Assembly (NCBI GenBank): GCA_942492715.1 | Contig: CALOFW010000019.1 | Span: 248,001 to 312,000, forward strand | DNA length: 64,000 nucleotides | From: Sva-07 sp942492715 | GTDB lineage: Bacteria; Actinomycetota; Acidimicrobiia; Acidimicrobiales; Ilumatobacteraceae | Direction: 5' to 3' | Part shown: positions 51,383 to 61,268 of the stretch, in pieces | How the letters are laid out: each line of letters begins with the position of its first letter | How positions within the stretch are numbered: the stretch's first letter is position 1 | The notes under the pieces: generated by a model | The model's database searches: none | What the model was told of the DNA's origin: nothing | What the model saw: the letters and a program-made list of their open reading frames with translations, nothing else | Translations under genes and position numbers: made by a program

Positions 51383-52907
51383 TCAGCCGGGGCTCGGGGG
51401 CCGCATCTGGAGTGCGATCCAGGCGTCGGCGTGGCCCGGGTCGGCCACGGTGATGTTGTCGACGCGGTAATGACTCGCGAGCTGGCGGAGACGTCGCTGT
51501 GCGTAGACCTCCCACGACTCGGAGGGATCGCTCCATTTTCGGCGGCTCGTGATCGAGCGTGTCTCGATGCCGAGCTCGTCGGCGAGCGGCGGCCGGGTGA
51601 TCGTGACCACCAGGATGGGCACGAATCCGGGGACGTGACGGCGCTGGCGTTCCAGCGAGCGCAGCAGCTCTTCGATCTCCTCACGCTCGATACCGAGGCC
51701 GGCGATCATGGTGGTTGCGACCGAGTGACGGTGTCCGGGCGGCGCCAGGTCGAGTTGCGGCGGCAGCGGCGATCCGCCGGGGTCGTTCGTGGGTGGCCCG
51801 ACGAGCGCGGCCAGGCGTGCGACGTGTGCATCGTGGCCGAATCGCCGCTCGGCGATGTCGCGCGCCCGCTGCACGTGCTGCTGGCGTGCCGCCGGGTCGG
51901 CGACCACTTCCCTGACGGTGGCGATGGCGGTGTCGGGGGTCCCATACAGGCAGGCCTCACCGAAGAGCGGTTCGAAGTGGGCGGGCACCACGGCGGGCAC
52001 GCCCGCTGCGATCGCCTCGAGGATGGTGCGGCCGAAGGCCTCGGTGAGGTCGGGGTGATGGAAGTAGACGAACGCATCGAGGCCGGCGAGGAACTCCTGG
52101 GCGGTGACCGAACCGAACGGCAGCACCTCCCAGTGCTCGGGCACCTCGCCGAGTACGTCGACGACGACGTCGGCGCCACCGAGGATGCGAACCCGCACGC
52201 TGCCGTCCACCGGGTACGCGGCGCGGATCTCGTCGGCGGTGGCGGGCCACTTGCGAGCGTCGGGCCGGCTGTGTCGCCCGATCACGATCCGCGGGTCGAG
52301 CGCGTCGCCCGCGGCTCTGGTCGGTGGTGGCCTCGGTCGTGGGTGCCGGTGACCAGGCGTCGAGGTCGATCACCTCGAGCCAGTCGTCGTCGGCGAGCTC
52401 GACACCGGTGAGCGTCGACCGCACGGTGCCGCTGACCGGCGCCCAGAGGGGCGCATGACCGAACGCCTCGGTGACGGCACCGTCGATGGCGACGGGGTCG
52501 TAGTAGGCGCCGTGGCGGTCGGCGGGCACCTGCCCGACCGTGATCAGCACTCGTTCGACCTCGATGGGGAACCGTCCACCGGGCCACTCGGCGAACACGA
52601 TCGGATGCTTGACCATGCCGAGGCGAGCGGTGGCCGGTTCGCCCGGCAGCAGCAGCCGGGCTCCCCCCTCGTCGAGCAGTGCTCGCAGCCCGGGATGCGC
52701 CGGGAGTGCGCTGCCGAGGCGCTGGTTGGCGAGGTGGACCAGGCCGATCCGGTACCCGGCGTCGGTGGCAGCGATGATCTCGTCGACGAGGCTGCTCGAC
52801 GTTCCCCCGGGGAATCGCAGGTCGGTGACGACGACGACGTCGAACGATGCCGGCGACCGCTCGACGTCATCGCTCGCGGCGGGTCGCTCAGCCCGTCTGA
52901 ACCGCAT
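51383..52907 (-). CDS. Glycosyltransferase (GT4-like), frame interrupted near 52320
   Basis: The N-terminal half from the ATG at 52907 reads FDVVVVTDLRFPGGTSSSLVDEIIAATDAG, a typical GT-B acceptor domain, and runs to VIDLDAWSPAP. The C-terminal half continues in another frame: RAAGDALDPRIVIGRHSRPDARKW, then VYFHHPDLTEAFGRTILEAIAAGVPAVV with the E-x7-E motif. One single-base indel between ~52300 and 52340 joins them into a ~507-residue enzyme. The last ~100 residues are an unassigned extension. The ATG overlaps the end of the cell-wall-binding gene by 20 bp. A sequence error is as likely as a true frameshift. Confidence 0.7.
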
Positions 52908-55360
52908 CGAGGCGCCACGTGATCGAGTCGTCGGCCGGGCTGGCCGTCGCTCCGGCGGTGAGGTCGGCGACGAACCCTCCGACACCGGCGGGCACCTGGG
53001 CGGAACCGCCGTCGACCGTTGCCCGACCGCGGAGATGCCAGGTGCCGGCGACGAACAGCGCTTCGCCGGTCGCTGCCGCTTCCACGGTGCCGCTCGGGCT
53101 GTCGAGCACGACGGTGGCACTGAAGCGGTCGACACCGGTCGACGACGGTGAGTCGACACCGCGGACGATCGTCAGGGTGATCGACGCCGAGTCGAGCGGC
53201 GTGGCGGATCCGCCGAGCACGAGCCCTGCTGCGGGCGCGAGGGTGATGTAGGTCTGCGTGGTCGACCCGCCGTTGGAGCTGTCGTCGTCGGTCGGTGTGC
53301 CCGACGCTGCATCGGGGCCGACGTCGACGATCGGCAGCGGTGAGCGACAGTCGCTTCGTGGAGGTGGTCGCGAAGCTGGTCTCGGGTCCGACGCGACCGG
53401 CGATGCCGACGCCTCGGGCGCTGACTGCGGTGGCCGATCCCCCGTCGAACGACACGCAGGCCGGGGCGCCGACGCCGCTGCTGCGCACGGTGCCGTCGGC
53501 GTCGCGGACGTAGCGGCCGTCCAGCATCACGTCGGTGTCGGAGCGGTTCGCGGTGGTGCCGGATCCGGTGACCGCCGTGAGCCAGCGCGACTCGACGTAG
53601 CCGTCGCGGGGGACGCAGACGCGGTCGGGCGCACTCGTGTCGCTGGCGTAGACGGGTCCGAGGTCGAGCTTCGTCAGAAATGCCCGCTCGAGTGCAGGCG
53701 GCGGGGCCGCACCGGTTGCCGGGGTGCCTCCGGCGACGATGGAGGCCGCATCGGCCACGAGCGATGACGGGACGACGCTCTCGCCGCCCGCGGCCACGAC
53801 GAAGCCGGGGGTGGTGCATCCGGCGGGAGCGGCAACGCTGGTGCAGAACGAGTCGGTCGGTTCGAAGGCGTCGGTGAGCAGTGCCGTCACCGCGGGCGGC
53901 AATGTGGGAGCACCGGCGCGGACGAGGAGCACCGGCACGGCGTCGTGGCCTGGCTCCACGGCGCCGGTGGTGGTCGGAAGCTCACCGGTGAGCGGTGTGA
54001 GGGCTCGGTCCGGTGCGGTGGAGCCGACAGCGGCTCCGCCGGCCGCCCCACACCAGGGGCCCGCACCGAGCGCGTCCGGCCACCCTTGGCCCGTCGTGCC
54101 GTCGCCGGACGACGCGGCGAGGCAGACCATGGCGCCGGAGTACTCGTCGGCGCGTCCGGTCGGCCACCAGCCGCCGAGGCGCTGGGCCATCTCGACGCTG
54201 GTGGCGTAGCGGTCGGTGCCGGCGATGCGGATGGTCTCGGCGCCGGTGAGCCGGCCGACCTCGTCGACGACCGACTCGGGGATGCGTGCGGTGCCGCCGA
54301 GGATGACCACGTGGTCGACGCCCTGCGTGGTGAGCGCGCCGATCGTGGCGGCGGGGAGCTGGTCGGTGCCGTCGTGGAGCAGGACGGGCACCTGCCAGAA
54401 GCTGGTCCACCAGCCAGCGGCCAGCGCGTCGGCCCCGGTACCGCCCTCGGCGAGCACCATGGTGCGTCCGAGTACACGGCAGTCGGTGGCACTGTCGCGC
54501 AACTCGACGGCGGCATTGCCGTAGAAGCCCATGCGGGCGGCGCCGTCGTTGACCGCCGGATCGGCGCATGGCGTCGCCGGATCGACGAACTGTCCGACCC
54601 CGAGCGCGGTGGCGATCGCCGCCGCGGTGCCGTAGCGGTTGGTGCCCGAGACCCGGAACACCTCGTCGTAGCCGAGCGAGACCAGTTCGTCGTCGACGGC
54701 GGGCGGCACGGCGGCGGGCCCGCCGACGACGATCGCTTGGCGGGCCAGTGTGCATCCGCCGGCGCGCAGGTCGCGGGCGGCGATCGTGGCGGAGGTGCCG
54801 AGGCCGGTGGCGCCTTGCCGGGCGGAGCGGGTGACGATGATCGGTGCGGTCTGGGTGTCGACGCGTGCGAATCCGCCGATCGGGTCGAAGAGCGGGTCGG
54901 CGGCGGCGCTGCGCTGCAGGAACGGTTCGGTGGAACGGTCGCTCGGGTCGGACAGCGACGAGGCAGCGAGCGAATCGGCCGGCGTGTCGCCGGCGACGAC
55001 GATGATCGCCCGCGGGCAGGTGCCGACGCCCCACCAGTCGTCGGCGGCGGCGAGCGTCGGGGCGCCGCCCGACGACGGGTCGGGGGTGTCGAAGGGGTAA
55101 CCACCGAGTCCTCGCAGGCCGAGGGCGAGGGCGAGTGACGTCTGCTCGCGGTTGGCGCCGGAGAACCGGATCGCGTTGGTCCACGACTCGATCTCGGGAG
55201 CGACGACGTCGGATGCCGGCCACTGCGTCGGCGCTGGTACGTCCGATGCCGAGGTGACGGTGGGGATGATGGTGCCGACCAGCACGGCGACCATCAGCGC
55301 GGCGAGCGAGCGCTGTCGCGTGACGGTTCCGTGGCAGCGTCGTCGCTCCGCAGGGGCCAT
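52888..55360 (-). CDS. Secreted cell-wall-binding-repeat-2 protein, frame interrupted near 53340
   Basis: The signal peptide (SLAALMVAVLVGTIIPTVTSAS) is followed by three CWB2 repeats, each with an R-x-x-G-x-x-R-x-x-T core: RFSGANREQT, RVSGTNRYGT and RIAGTDRYAT, plus the usual VVILGGTARIPESVVDEV and IIVTRSARQGATG segments. CWB2 domains bind secondary wall polymers in Gram-positive bacteria. Around 53340 the frame changes: TSTKRLSLT is followed, one frame over, by PLPIVDVGPDAASG and a beta-rich C-terminal domain ending in ITWRLDAVQTG. A single missing base joins them (~823 residues). The ATG lies 4 bp after the sigma-factor stop, so both form an operon. Confidence 0.75.
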
Positions 55361-55364
55361 GCGC

Positions 55365-56936
55365 TCAGGCCGAGAGGTCGAGGACGAGCGTCGAACCCTG
55401 GAGCGAGCCGTTGAACGACCCGGAGGTGGCGAGCTGTCCGGTTGCACCCGACGCACGGTACACGCCCGACATCGTCAGTGTGGTCGGGCTGACGCCCGGC
55501 TGTGCCGGCTCGGTCGAGGTGCCGTACCCGGCGAGGCGGAGGTCGATCGTGCCGCCGTCGACTGCGATCGTGAACGAGCCGTCGAGGCGTCGGGAACCGG
55601 CGGGATCGGGCTCACCCACGCCGAGGCGCCCCGAGATCGAGCCTGAGGTGCCGGCGCCGCCCACGGTGAGCGTGATGGAGCCGGACAGGTCGAGCCGGGG
55701 CCCGGCCGGTGTGGTCGAGACCGAGCCGGCGATCGCTCCGCCGGCGAGCGGCGGCACCGTCGGTGGCACCGTCGGCGGCGCCGTGGTCGGCGGTGCCGAG
55801 GTGGTCGGCGGCAACGTCGTCGTGCTCACCGGTGCCAGCGTGGTCGATGTGGGCGCGACGGTGGTTGCCGGGGCGCTGGTGGCGACCGGGACGGTCTCGA
55901 CGGCCATCGCAGCGGTGACGGCGGGCTCGGTGACCGGCGGCGCGCTGGGCGCCGTGGTGGCGATCAACGGTTGGGCTGCGGCCACAGGCATCACGACGCC
56001 GCCCTGGGGAGGCTGAACGATCGGCGCGCTCGTCGGCGACGGGGCCACGGTGACCGGGGCGGGCGCCGGATTGATGGGTGCCGCTTCGGCTTCGACCGTG
56101 ATCGCCGCGGGGCGCTCGACGGGTGCTTCGGGGCCGGCGGCGAGCGACATCGTGGCGACCGCGCCGATGCCCACCGCAGCCTTGGTGAGCAGTGGCACGG
56201 CGTGTGACCCGCCAGTCGCCGTGCCGGTTGCCAGGTCGACGGCGGGGGCGAGCGTGGTGGCGATGCGGTTGGCGGTGGCCGCGGCGGACGTGCCGGTGGT
56301 GGCGGCCGAGGGATCCGGGGGCCCAACGGCGAGCGCGTTGCGGCCGGGGCGCCGGACGAGCAGGTAGGCGGTGATCGGGATCGCCGCTGCCCCCTGGAGC
56401 GCACGGCGGAGCGCGGCACGTGCCCGACTGACCCGAGCGCGGGCGTTGGGTTCGGACACGCCCTCGTGGGCGGCGATCTCGTCGTACTCGAGCCCGTCGA
56501 CCACGCGCTGCACGAACGCGTCACGGTGCGTCGTCGGCAGGGCTGCCATCGCGGTGTCGAGAGCGGCAGCGTCCCGGTCGAGGCCGAGCGTCTGCTCGGG
56601 TCCCGGCGCGGCGGCGCCGAGCAGTGGGTCGATCGCAACGCGTTCGTGCTTCTCGCGCTCGCGTCGTCGCCGGTGGGCGTCGTCGATGCACACGTTGCGC
56701 AGGATCTGGTGCAGCCAGGGCCGGATCCGGCTGTCGTCGGGCAGCTCGGCGAACGCCCGGTAGGCCCGCACGAACGTCTCCTGCACCAGGTCTTCGGCGG
56801 TGGCGGCGTCGGGGGCGCGGCGGGCGGCGTGGCGCAGCAGTTCGGCACGGTGTTCGGCGACGACGGCGTCGAAGACGGCGTCGTCGCCCGATCGGAACGC
56901 CACGATCACGTCGTGGTCGTCGAGCGTCATCGACAT
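55365..56936 (-). CDS. ECF-type sigma factor fused to membrane and extracytoplasmic domains
   Basis: A 523-residue protein, far longer than a normal ECF sigma (~180). Residues ~20-95 are region 2 (DAATAEDLVQETFVRAYRAF, SRIRPWLHQILRNVCID) and ~122-180 are region 4 (LPTTHRDAFVQRVVDGLEYDEIAAHEGVSEPNARARVSRARAAL). A hydrophobic stretch (~245-267, PLLTKAAVGIGAVATMSLAAG) could cross the membrane. A Pro/Thr/Ala linker (~275-395) and a C-terminal beta domain (~400-523, repeated 'GS-x-S/T-hydrophobic' strands) follow. The ATG has a perfect GGAGG 5 nt upstream and overlaps the stop of a short leader ORF (TGATG). The gene is 4 bp before a cell-wall-binding-protein gene. Exterior sensing is inferred from the architecture. 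Confidence 0.82.
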   Translation of the reverse strand: MSMTLDDHDVIVAFRSGDDAVFDAVVAEHRAELLRHAARRAPDAATAEDLVQETFVRAYRAFAELPDDSRIRPWLHQILRNVCIDDAHRRRREREKHERVAIDPLLGAAAPGPEQTLGLDRDAAALDTAMAALPTTHRDAFVQRVVDGLEYDEIAAHEGVSEPNARARVSRARAALRRALQGAAAIPITAYLLVRRPGRNALAVGPPDPSAATTGTSAAATANRIATTLAPAVDLATGTATGGSHAVPLLTKAAVGIGAVATMSLAAGPEAPVERPAAITVEAEAAPINPAPAPVTVAPSPTSAPIVQPPQGGVVMPVAAAQPLIATTAPSAPPVTEPAVTAAMAVETVPVATSAPATTVAPTSTTLAPVSTTTLPPTTSAPPTTAPPTVPPTVPPLAGGAIAGSVSTTPAGPRLDLSGSITLTVGGAGTSGSISGRLGVGEPDPAGSRRLDGSFTIAVDGGTIDLRLAGYGTSTEPAQPGVSPTTLTMSGVYRASGATGQLATSGSFNGSLQGSTLVLDLSA

Positions 56937-56962
56937 CAGAGCCTCCTCGACCAGTGCATCAC
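56936..56962 (-). CDS. 8-residue leader ORF overlapping the sigma-factor start
   Basis: Nine codons including the stop, GTG-ATG-CAC-TGG-TCG-AGG-AGG-CTC-TGA. It begins 8 nt after a TAGTGT box, so it could be translated from a leaderless mRNA. Its TGA shares one base with the sigma ATG (TGATG), and it contains the GGAGG used by the sigma gene. Confidence 0.35.
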   Translation of the reverse strand: MMHWSRRL

Positions 56963-56970
56963 CGAGGGCG

Positions 56971-56976
56971 ACACTA
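56971..56976 (-). promoter_or_regulatory. -10 box (TAGTGT) of the sigma-factor operon
   Basis: On the minus strand TAGTGT ends 8 nt before the leader-ORF GTG and 34 nt before the sigma ATG. Confidence 0.4.
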
Positions 56977-57036
56977 TCGGACGCTGCACGGAAGGCCTGT
57001 TGCAACGGTGTCGGTGCACCCGGTCGAAAGCGCGAA

Positions 57037-57068
57037 CGACTCCCCGGGCCGGAGCCCGGGGAGTCGTC
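57037..57068 (-). terminator. Strong hairpin after the second cell-wall-binding-protein gene
   Basis: CGACTCCCCGGG (57038-57049) and CCCGGGGAGTCG (57056-57067) form a perfect 12-bp stem, 13 bp with A57037/T57068, around a 6-nt loop. It is 54 bp beyond the minus-strand stop at 57122 and upstream of the sigma promoter, so it separates the two transcription units. Only a weak T-bias follows. Confidence 0.7.
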
Positions 57069-57121
57069 GATCGATCTCAGCGAGATGAACTGGTCATCCC
57101 ACTGATGTCACCAGTGTTGGC

Positions 57122-58937
57122 TCAGCCGGCTGTCAGCGTCCGCAACACGAGGTCTTCGTTGTCGAGTCCCGTGTCGGGATCGAAGAGTTCGGTAGCAAGC
57201 ACGATGGCCGAAGACGCCCCAACAACGGGGGTGATGAATGTCGCGTCGTCCCACGTATACGTCACGACGTTATCTCCATCCCCCGGGTACGGATCCGGAT
57301 CGAAGTCAGTGACGTCAGCGGAGTCGAGGAGGATGATTCCGGACGCCTCATTCGAGGAAGACCAGATCTGCACCTCAGGAACGCCACCACCGGTAGCCGT
57401 GACATCGGTGCTGAAGGTGACCTCCACCTCGGCATCGTACGTTCCCAGATCACCGGTGAACGGGGCGATGGGGAGGGGCTCACCCGTGAACTCGCCGGGG
57501 CCTCCATTGGCATCGAACAGGTCGCCGGCAGCGCTGTCGTTCCAGTTGTCTTCGAAGTCGCCTTCGTCGAGGCCGTCGAAGTCATCGGTGTACTCGATGG
57601 TCCGGTCGTCCGTGTCGACGTCTGCGCCCTGCTCGGAATCGACGGCCGAGTCCACGAAGGTGATCTCCCAGAGGTTGGCCTCCGAGCCCAACGCGGCGCC
57701 GACCGCAGTCAGCTCCGTCGTCGCCTGAACCGCCACCACCGAGGACGTCAACCTCACGCGCAGTGAGATTGTCGACCACCAAGGTGGCAGACGTGATGTC
57801 CGGGCCGCTACACGTGGCCGCATCGACGGCGCCGGTGACGACGGTATTGCTGATGACGGCCGTGCCGCCGACGGCGAAGATCTGCCCGATCGAGGCGCAG
57901 TTCTCCACGTGCCAGGTAGCTGTCGCTGCAGGGATGCTGTCATTGCCGACGAGCAGGATCGGGTAGCCCGTACGGGCTGGTCCGGCCACTTCTTCCTGCA
58001 CGGCCGCGAACGGCCCGGCAGCAAGAGCATCGGGGAAGTCGAAGCCGTTCACTGCGACCACACCCGGCGCTCCAACAAACTGGCCGGTGTCGTCGTAGAG
58101 CTCCTCGGCGATGGCGACAGCGGTCCCATCACGGGCCGAACCGGACAGACGCGTCGTGTCCAGACCCAGGGGGCCCTTGAGCTGCAGCTCGACGGTCGCG
58201 GGAGACGACCGCCGTGCCGCCCACGATGAAGGCGTCGGTGATCCCTTCATCCTCGATGAACTCGGTGACGTCGGTCCGCAGCGCGGACCGTCGGTCAGGA
58301 GAATCGGAGCGTCCCGATCGATCGCAAGGGGTCCAGCCGCGAGAGCGTCGGGGAAGTTCAGGCCGGTCGCGATGATGACCGTGTCGATGCCTCCATTCTC
58401 AACGGCGAACTCTTCGCCGACCTCCAGTGCCGTCTCGTAGCGGTTGGCGCCACGGATGCGCTGGATGTCGTTGGGGTCGGCGAAGTCTTCGAGATCCGCG
58501 TAGACCGCACCTGACACGGCGGCGGTGCCACCGACGACGGTGATGCTGGTGATGCCGTCTTCTTCGTCGGCCGCAGTCTCGAATTCGTCGTCGATCCGCT
58601 CGAGTTCTGCGAGCGTGGCGGCGGGGATCTCGTCGGTGTCGGTGAGCAGGATGGTGGCGCCGTCCAAGGCCGACAACACCGAGGCGGTGAGACCGTCGGG
58701 GAAGTCGAGGCCGTTGGCGATGATGACATCGGTCGCGTCGAGCCCGAAGTCGTTATCGCTGTTGATTTCCGCTGCCGTGGCATAGCGGTTGGCGCCGGAG
58801 ATCCGGTCGGCGTCGGGCTCGTCGAGGCCCGGGCCGGCCGAGGCCGCCCCTGAGATGGCGAGCGTGGAACCGCAGACAACTGCGGCTGTTGCCGCCACCA
58901 TCCAACGCTTCGAGGCTCGCGAGTTGCGAGTAATCAA
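57122..58937 (-). CDS. Secreted cell-wall-binding-repeat-2 protein with acidic C-terminal domain, frame disrupted
   Basis: The TTG start is decided by a perfect AGGAGG 6 nt upstream. It gives a signal peptide (ITRNSRASKRWMVAATAAVV, cleaved after GAASA). Three CWB2 repeats follow: RISGANRYATAAE, RIRGANRYETALE and RLSGSARDGTAVA, with IIANGLDFPDGLTAS and ITVVGGTAAVSGAVY. Between ~58290 and ~58200 the frame is shifted and then restored, so LRTDVTEFIEDEGITDAFIVGGTAVVS is read out of frame. Near 57730-57765 another change is needed to reach an Asp-rich beta domain (TIEYTDDFDGLDEGDFEDNW, DFDPDPYPGDGDN) ending in LVLRTLTAG. The corrected protein is about 605 residues. Single-base sequence errors are likely. 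Confidence 0.7.
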
Positions 58938-58943
58938 GGTGTT

Positions 58944-58949
58944 CCTCCT
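58944..58949 (-). promoter_or_regulatory. Shine-Dalgarno (AGGAGG) deciding a TTG start
   Basis: Perfect AGGAGG on the minus strand, 6 nt before the TTG at 58937. It is one of few strong ribosome-binding sites in a window dominated by leaderless-type starts. Confidence 0.75.
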
Positions 58950-59039
58950 GTTTGTGTCGATGCCGGGCCCGGAGGTTCCGGACATCGGCTCACGTGGGTG
59001 GCGGACCGGACGGACCGCACGCTGCTTTCAACTCGTAGA

Positions 59040-59045
59040 ACCGTA
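59040..59045 (-). promoter_or_regulatory. Possible -10 box (TACGGT) of the second cell-wall-binding-protein gene
   Basis: On the minus strand TACGGT follows a TTGTCA -35-like element by 15 nt. The predicted leader is about 95 nt, long enough for the strong Shine-Dalgarno found there. Confidence 0.3.
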
Positions 59046-59049
59046 ACAC

Positions 59050-59064
59050 GTCACGATTTGTGAC
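59050..59064. promoter_or_regulatory. Inverted repeat GTCAC-N5-GTGAC
   Basis: GTCACGATTTGTGAC is a 5-5-5 inverted repeat lying between the presumed -35 and -10 of the minus-strand cell-wall-binding gene, in the divergent region with galE. It is a good operator candidate; the regulator is unknown. Confidence 0.35.
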
Positions 59065-59180
59065 AACGGTTCTTCGAGACACGGCGATCATAGGCCAACG
59101 AGTCCCATTCGCCAAGGGACCTTCGGCGCTTGACACGCCCGGCACCCCGGGCGCACGCGGCAGAGGTCGACCCCGACGAC

Positions 59181-59186
59181 TACCCT
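59181..59186 (+). promoter_or_regulatory. -10 box (TACCCT) of galE
   Basis: TACCCT ends 8 nt before the ATG at 59195; leaderless arrangement. Confidence 0.5.
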
Positions 59187-59194
59187 CGGCCCTC

Positions 59195-60166
<972 letters not shown>

Positions 60167-60179
60167 TCGGCCGCTCCGC

Positions 60180-60965
60180 TCAGACGAGTTCGGACGACGG
60201 GTGGACGAACGTCGAACGCATCCGATCGAGCCAACCGAGCAGCACCGCCACCGCACGCGGGTCGTGACGCAGGCGGTGACCCGCACCTTCGAACAGGCTG
60301 AGCTCGGCGCTACCGTGCGCGTTGACGAGCTGGCGGGCGTCGGACACCGGGACGCTGTCGTCCTCCTCGCCGTGCATCACCAGCATCGGGCGCGGTGCGA
60401 ACCGTCGGGCTGACGCCACGGGACGGAACCGGCGGAACTCCCGCGTCCACTCCTCCACCGACGGCGGGAACTGGCGATGGTGGATCGCTCCGATCTCGCG
60501 GGCGTGCTCGAGGAATCGTCGGGGATGTTCGGCCCAGTCGTCGAAGTCGGCCCGTGGGCTCAGCAGCCCTGCGGCGCACACCCGTGGATCGTCGGCCGCC
60601 ACGCAGATCGCGATCGACCCGCCGGTGTTCGTGCCCAGCAGGATCACGCCGCTGGGCTCGTGCAGCTCGATGAGACGAGCGATCGCATTGCGGAGGTCGT
60701 CCACCCATCCCTGCAGCGAGAAGTCGCCCTCGCTCTCACCGCATCCCCGGAAGTTGAACGTCATCGCCACGCAACCGAGTTCGTTCGCGGTGCGATCCAT
60801 CAGCTGCGGGAACGTCCCACCCGCGCGTTGCGCGTCGAGTGATGCGATCGGGAACCCGTGGCACAGGATCACCGCGGGACCCGCCTCGATCTCACCGGAG
60901 GGGCGGGCGATGTGACATGCCAGCGACAGACCGTTCGAGACGAACCGCTCGTTCATCCCCGGCAT
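60180..60965 (-). CDS. Alpha/beta-hydrolase-fold protein with Asn in place of the nucleophile Ser
   Basis: A 261-residue alpha/beta hydrolase of the short aminopeptidase/acyltransferase-like type. VILCHGFPIASLDAQRAGG holds the oxyanion loop, and NFRGCGESEGDFSLQGWVDDLRNAI is the usual beta-4 region. The nucleophile elbow reads LLGTNTGGS, where G-x-S-x-G is expected, so the serine is replaced by asparagine. The Asp (MHGEEDDSVP) and His (GAGHRLRHD) of the triad remain. It may be inactive as an esterase. Start ATG 60965 has GAGG upstream and lies 10 bp after the stop of the small gene, so they form an operon; 60956 is an alternative. Confidence 0.75.
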   Translation of the reverse strand: MPGMNERFVSNGLSLACHIARPSGEIEAGPAVILCHGFPIASLDAQRAGGTFPQLMDRTANELGCVAMTFNFRGCGESEGDFSLQGWVDDLRNAIARLIELHEPSGVILLGTNTGGSIAICVAADDPRVCAAGLLSPRADFDDWAEHPRRFLEHAREIGAIHHRQFPPSVEEWTREFRRFRPVASARRFAPRPMLVMHGEEDDSVPVSDARQLVNAHGSAELSLFEGAGHRLRHDPRAVAVLLGWLDRMRSTFVHPSSELV

Positions 60966-60975
60966 GTCGTCGACC

Positions 60976-61200
60976 TCAGGCGCGCGGCTTGCGCAAGCGG
61001 CGATGGGCGCCGGGTGTCGCCAGCGTGTAGCCCCGGTTGCGGGCCTCGGGCAGCGTGTCGGGACCGAAACTCAGGCCGACCCCGAGCGCCACGATCTCGT
61101 CGATGATCTCCGGATCCTCCCAGGTGTCGAGGTCGTACACGAACTGGGTGCGCTTGTCGCCGATGAACCGGCTGTGCTCGAACTTCGGGTGTCGCTCCAT
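60976..61200 (-). CDS. Small protein of unknown function
   Basis: A 74-residue protein: SRFIGDKRTQFVYDLDTWEDPEIIDEIVALGVGLSFGPDTLPEA, then a basic tail ending RRLRKPRA. It has no signal peptide, membrane segment or cysteine. The even codon bias and the leaderless-type TACCGT box (9 nt before the ATG) support a real gene. It is co-transcribed with the hydrolase-fold gene. I do not recognise the family. Confidence 0.65.
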   Translation of the reverse strand: MERHPKFEHSRFIGDKRTQFVYDLDTWEDPEIIDEIVALGVGLSFGPDTLPEARNRGYTLATPGAHRRLRKPRA

Positions 61201-61209
61201 CGGCAGTCA

Positions 61210-61215
61210 ACGGTA
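61210..61215 (-). promoter_or_regulatory. -10 box (TACCGT) of the small gene/hydrolase operon
   Basis: On the minus strand TACCGT ends 9 nt before the ATG at 61200. Confidence 0.45.
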
Positions 61216-61268
61216 GCCGCAGCATCGCCGGAGCACCCCACCAACCCGGCACGAACGCGTCCGCGACG

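Noticed and set aside
59130..59135. TTGACA as the galE -35 box
   Set aside because: It is 45 nt from the TACCCT -10 box; no suitable -10 lies 16-18 nt downstream of it.
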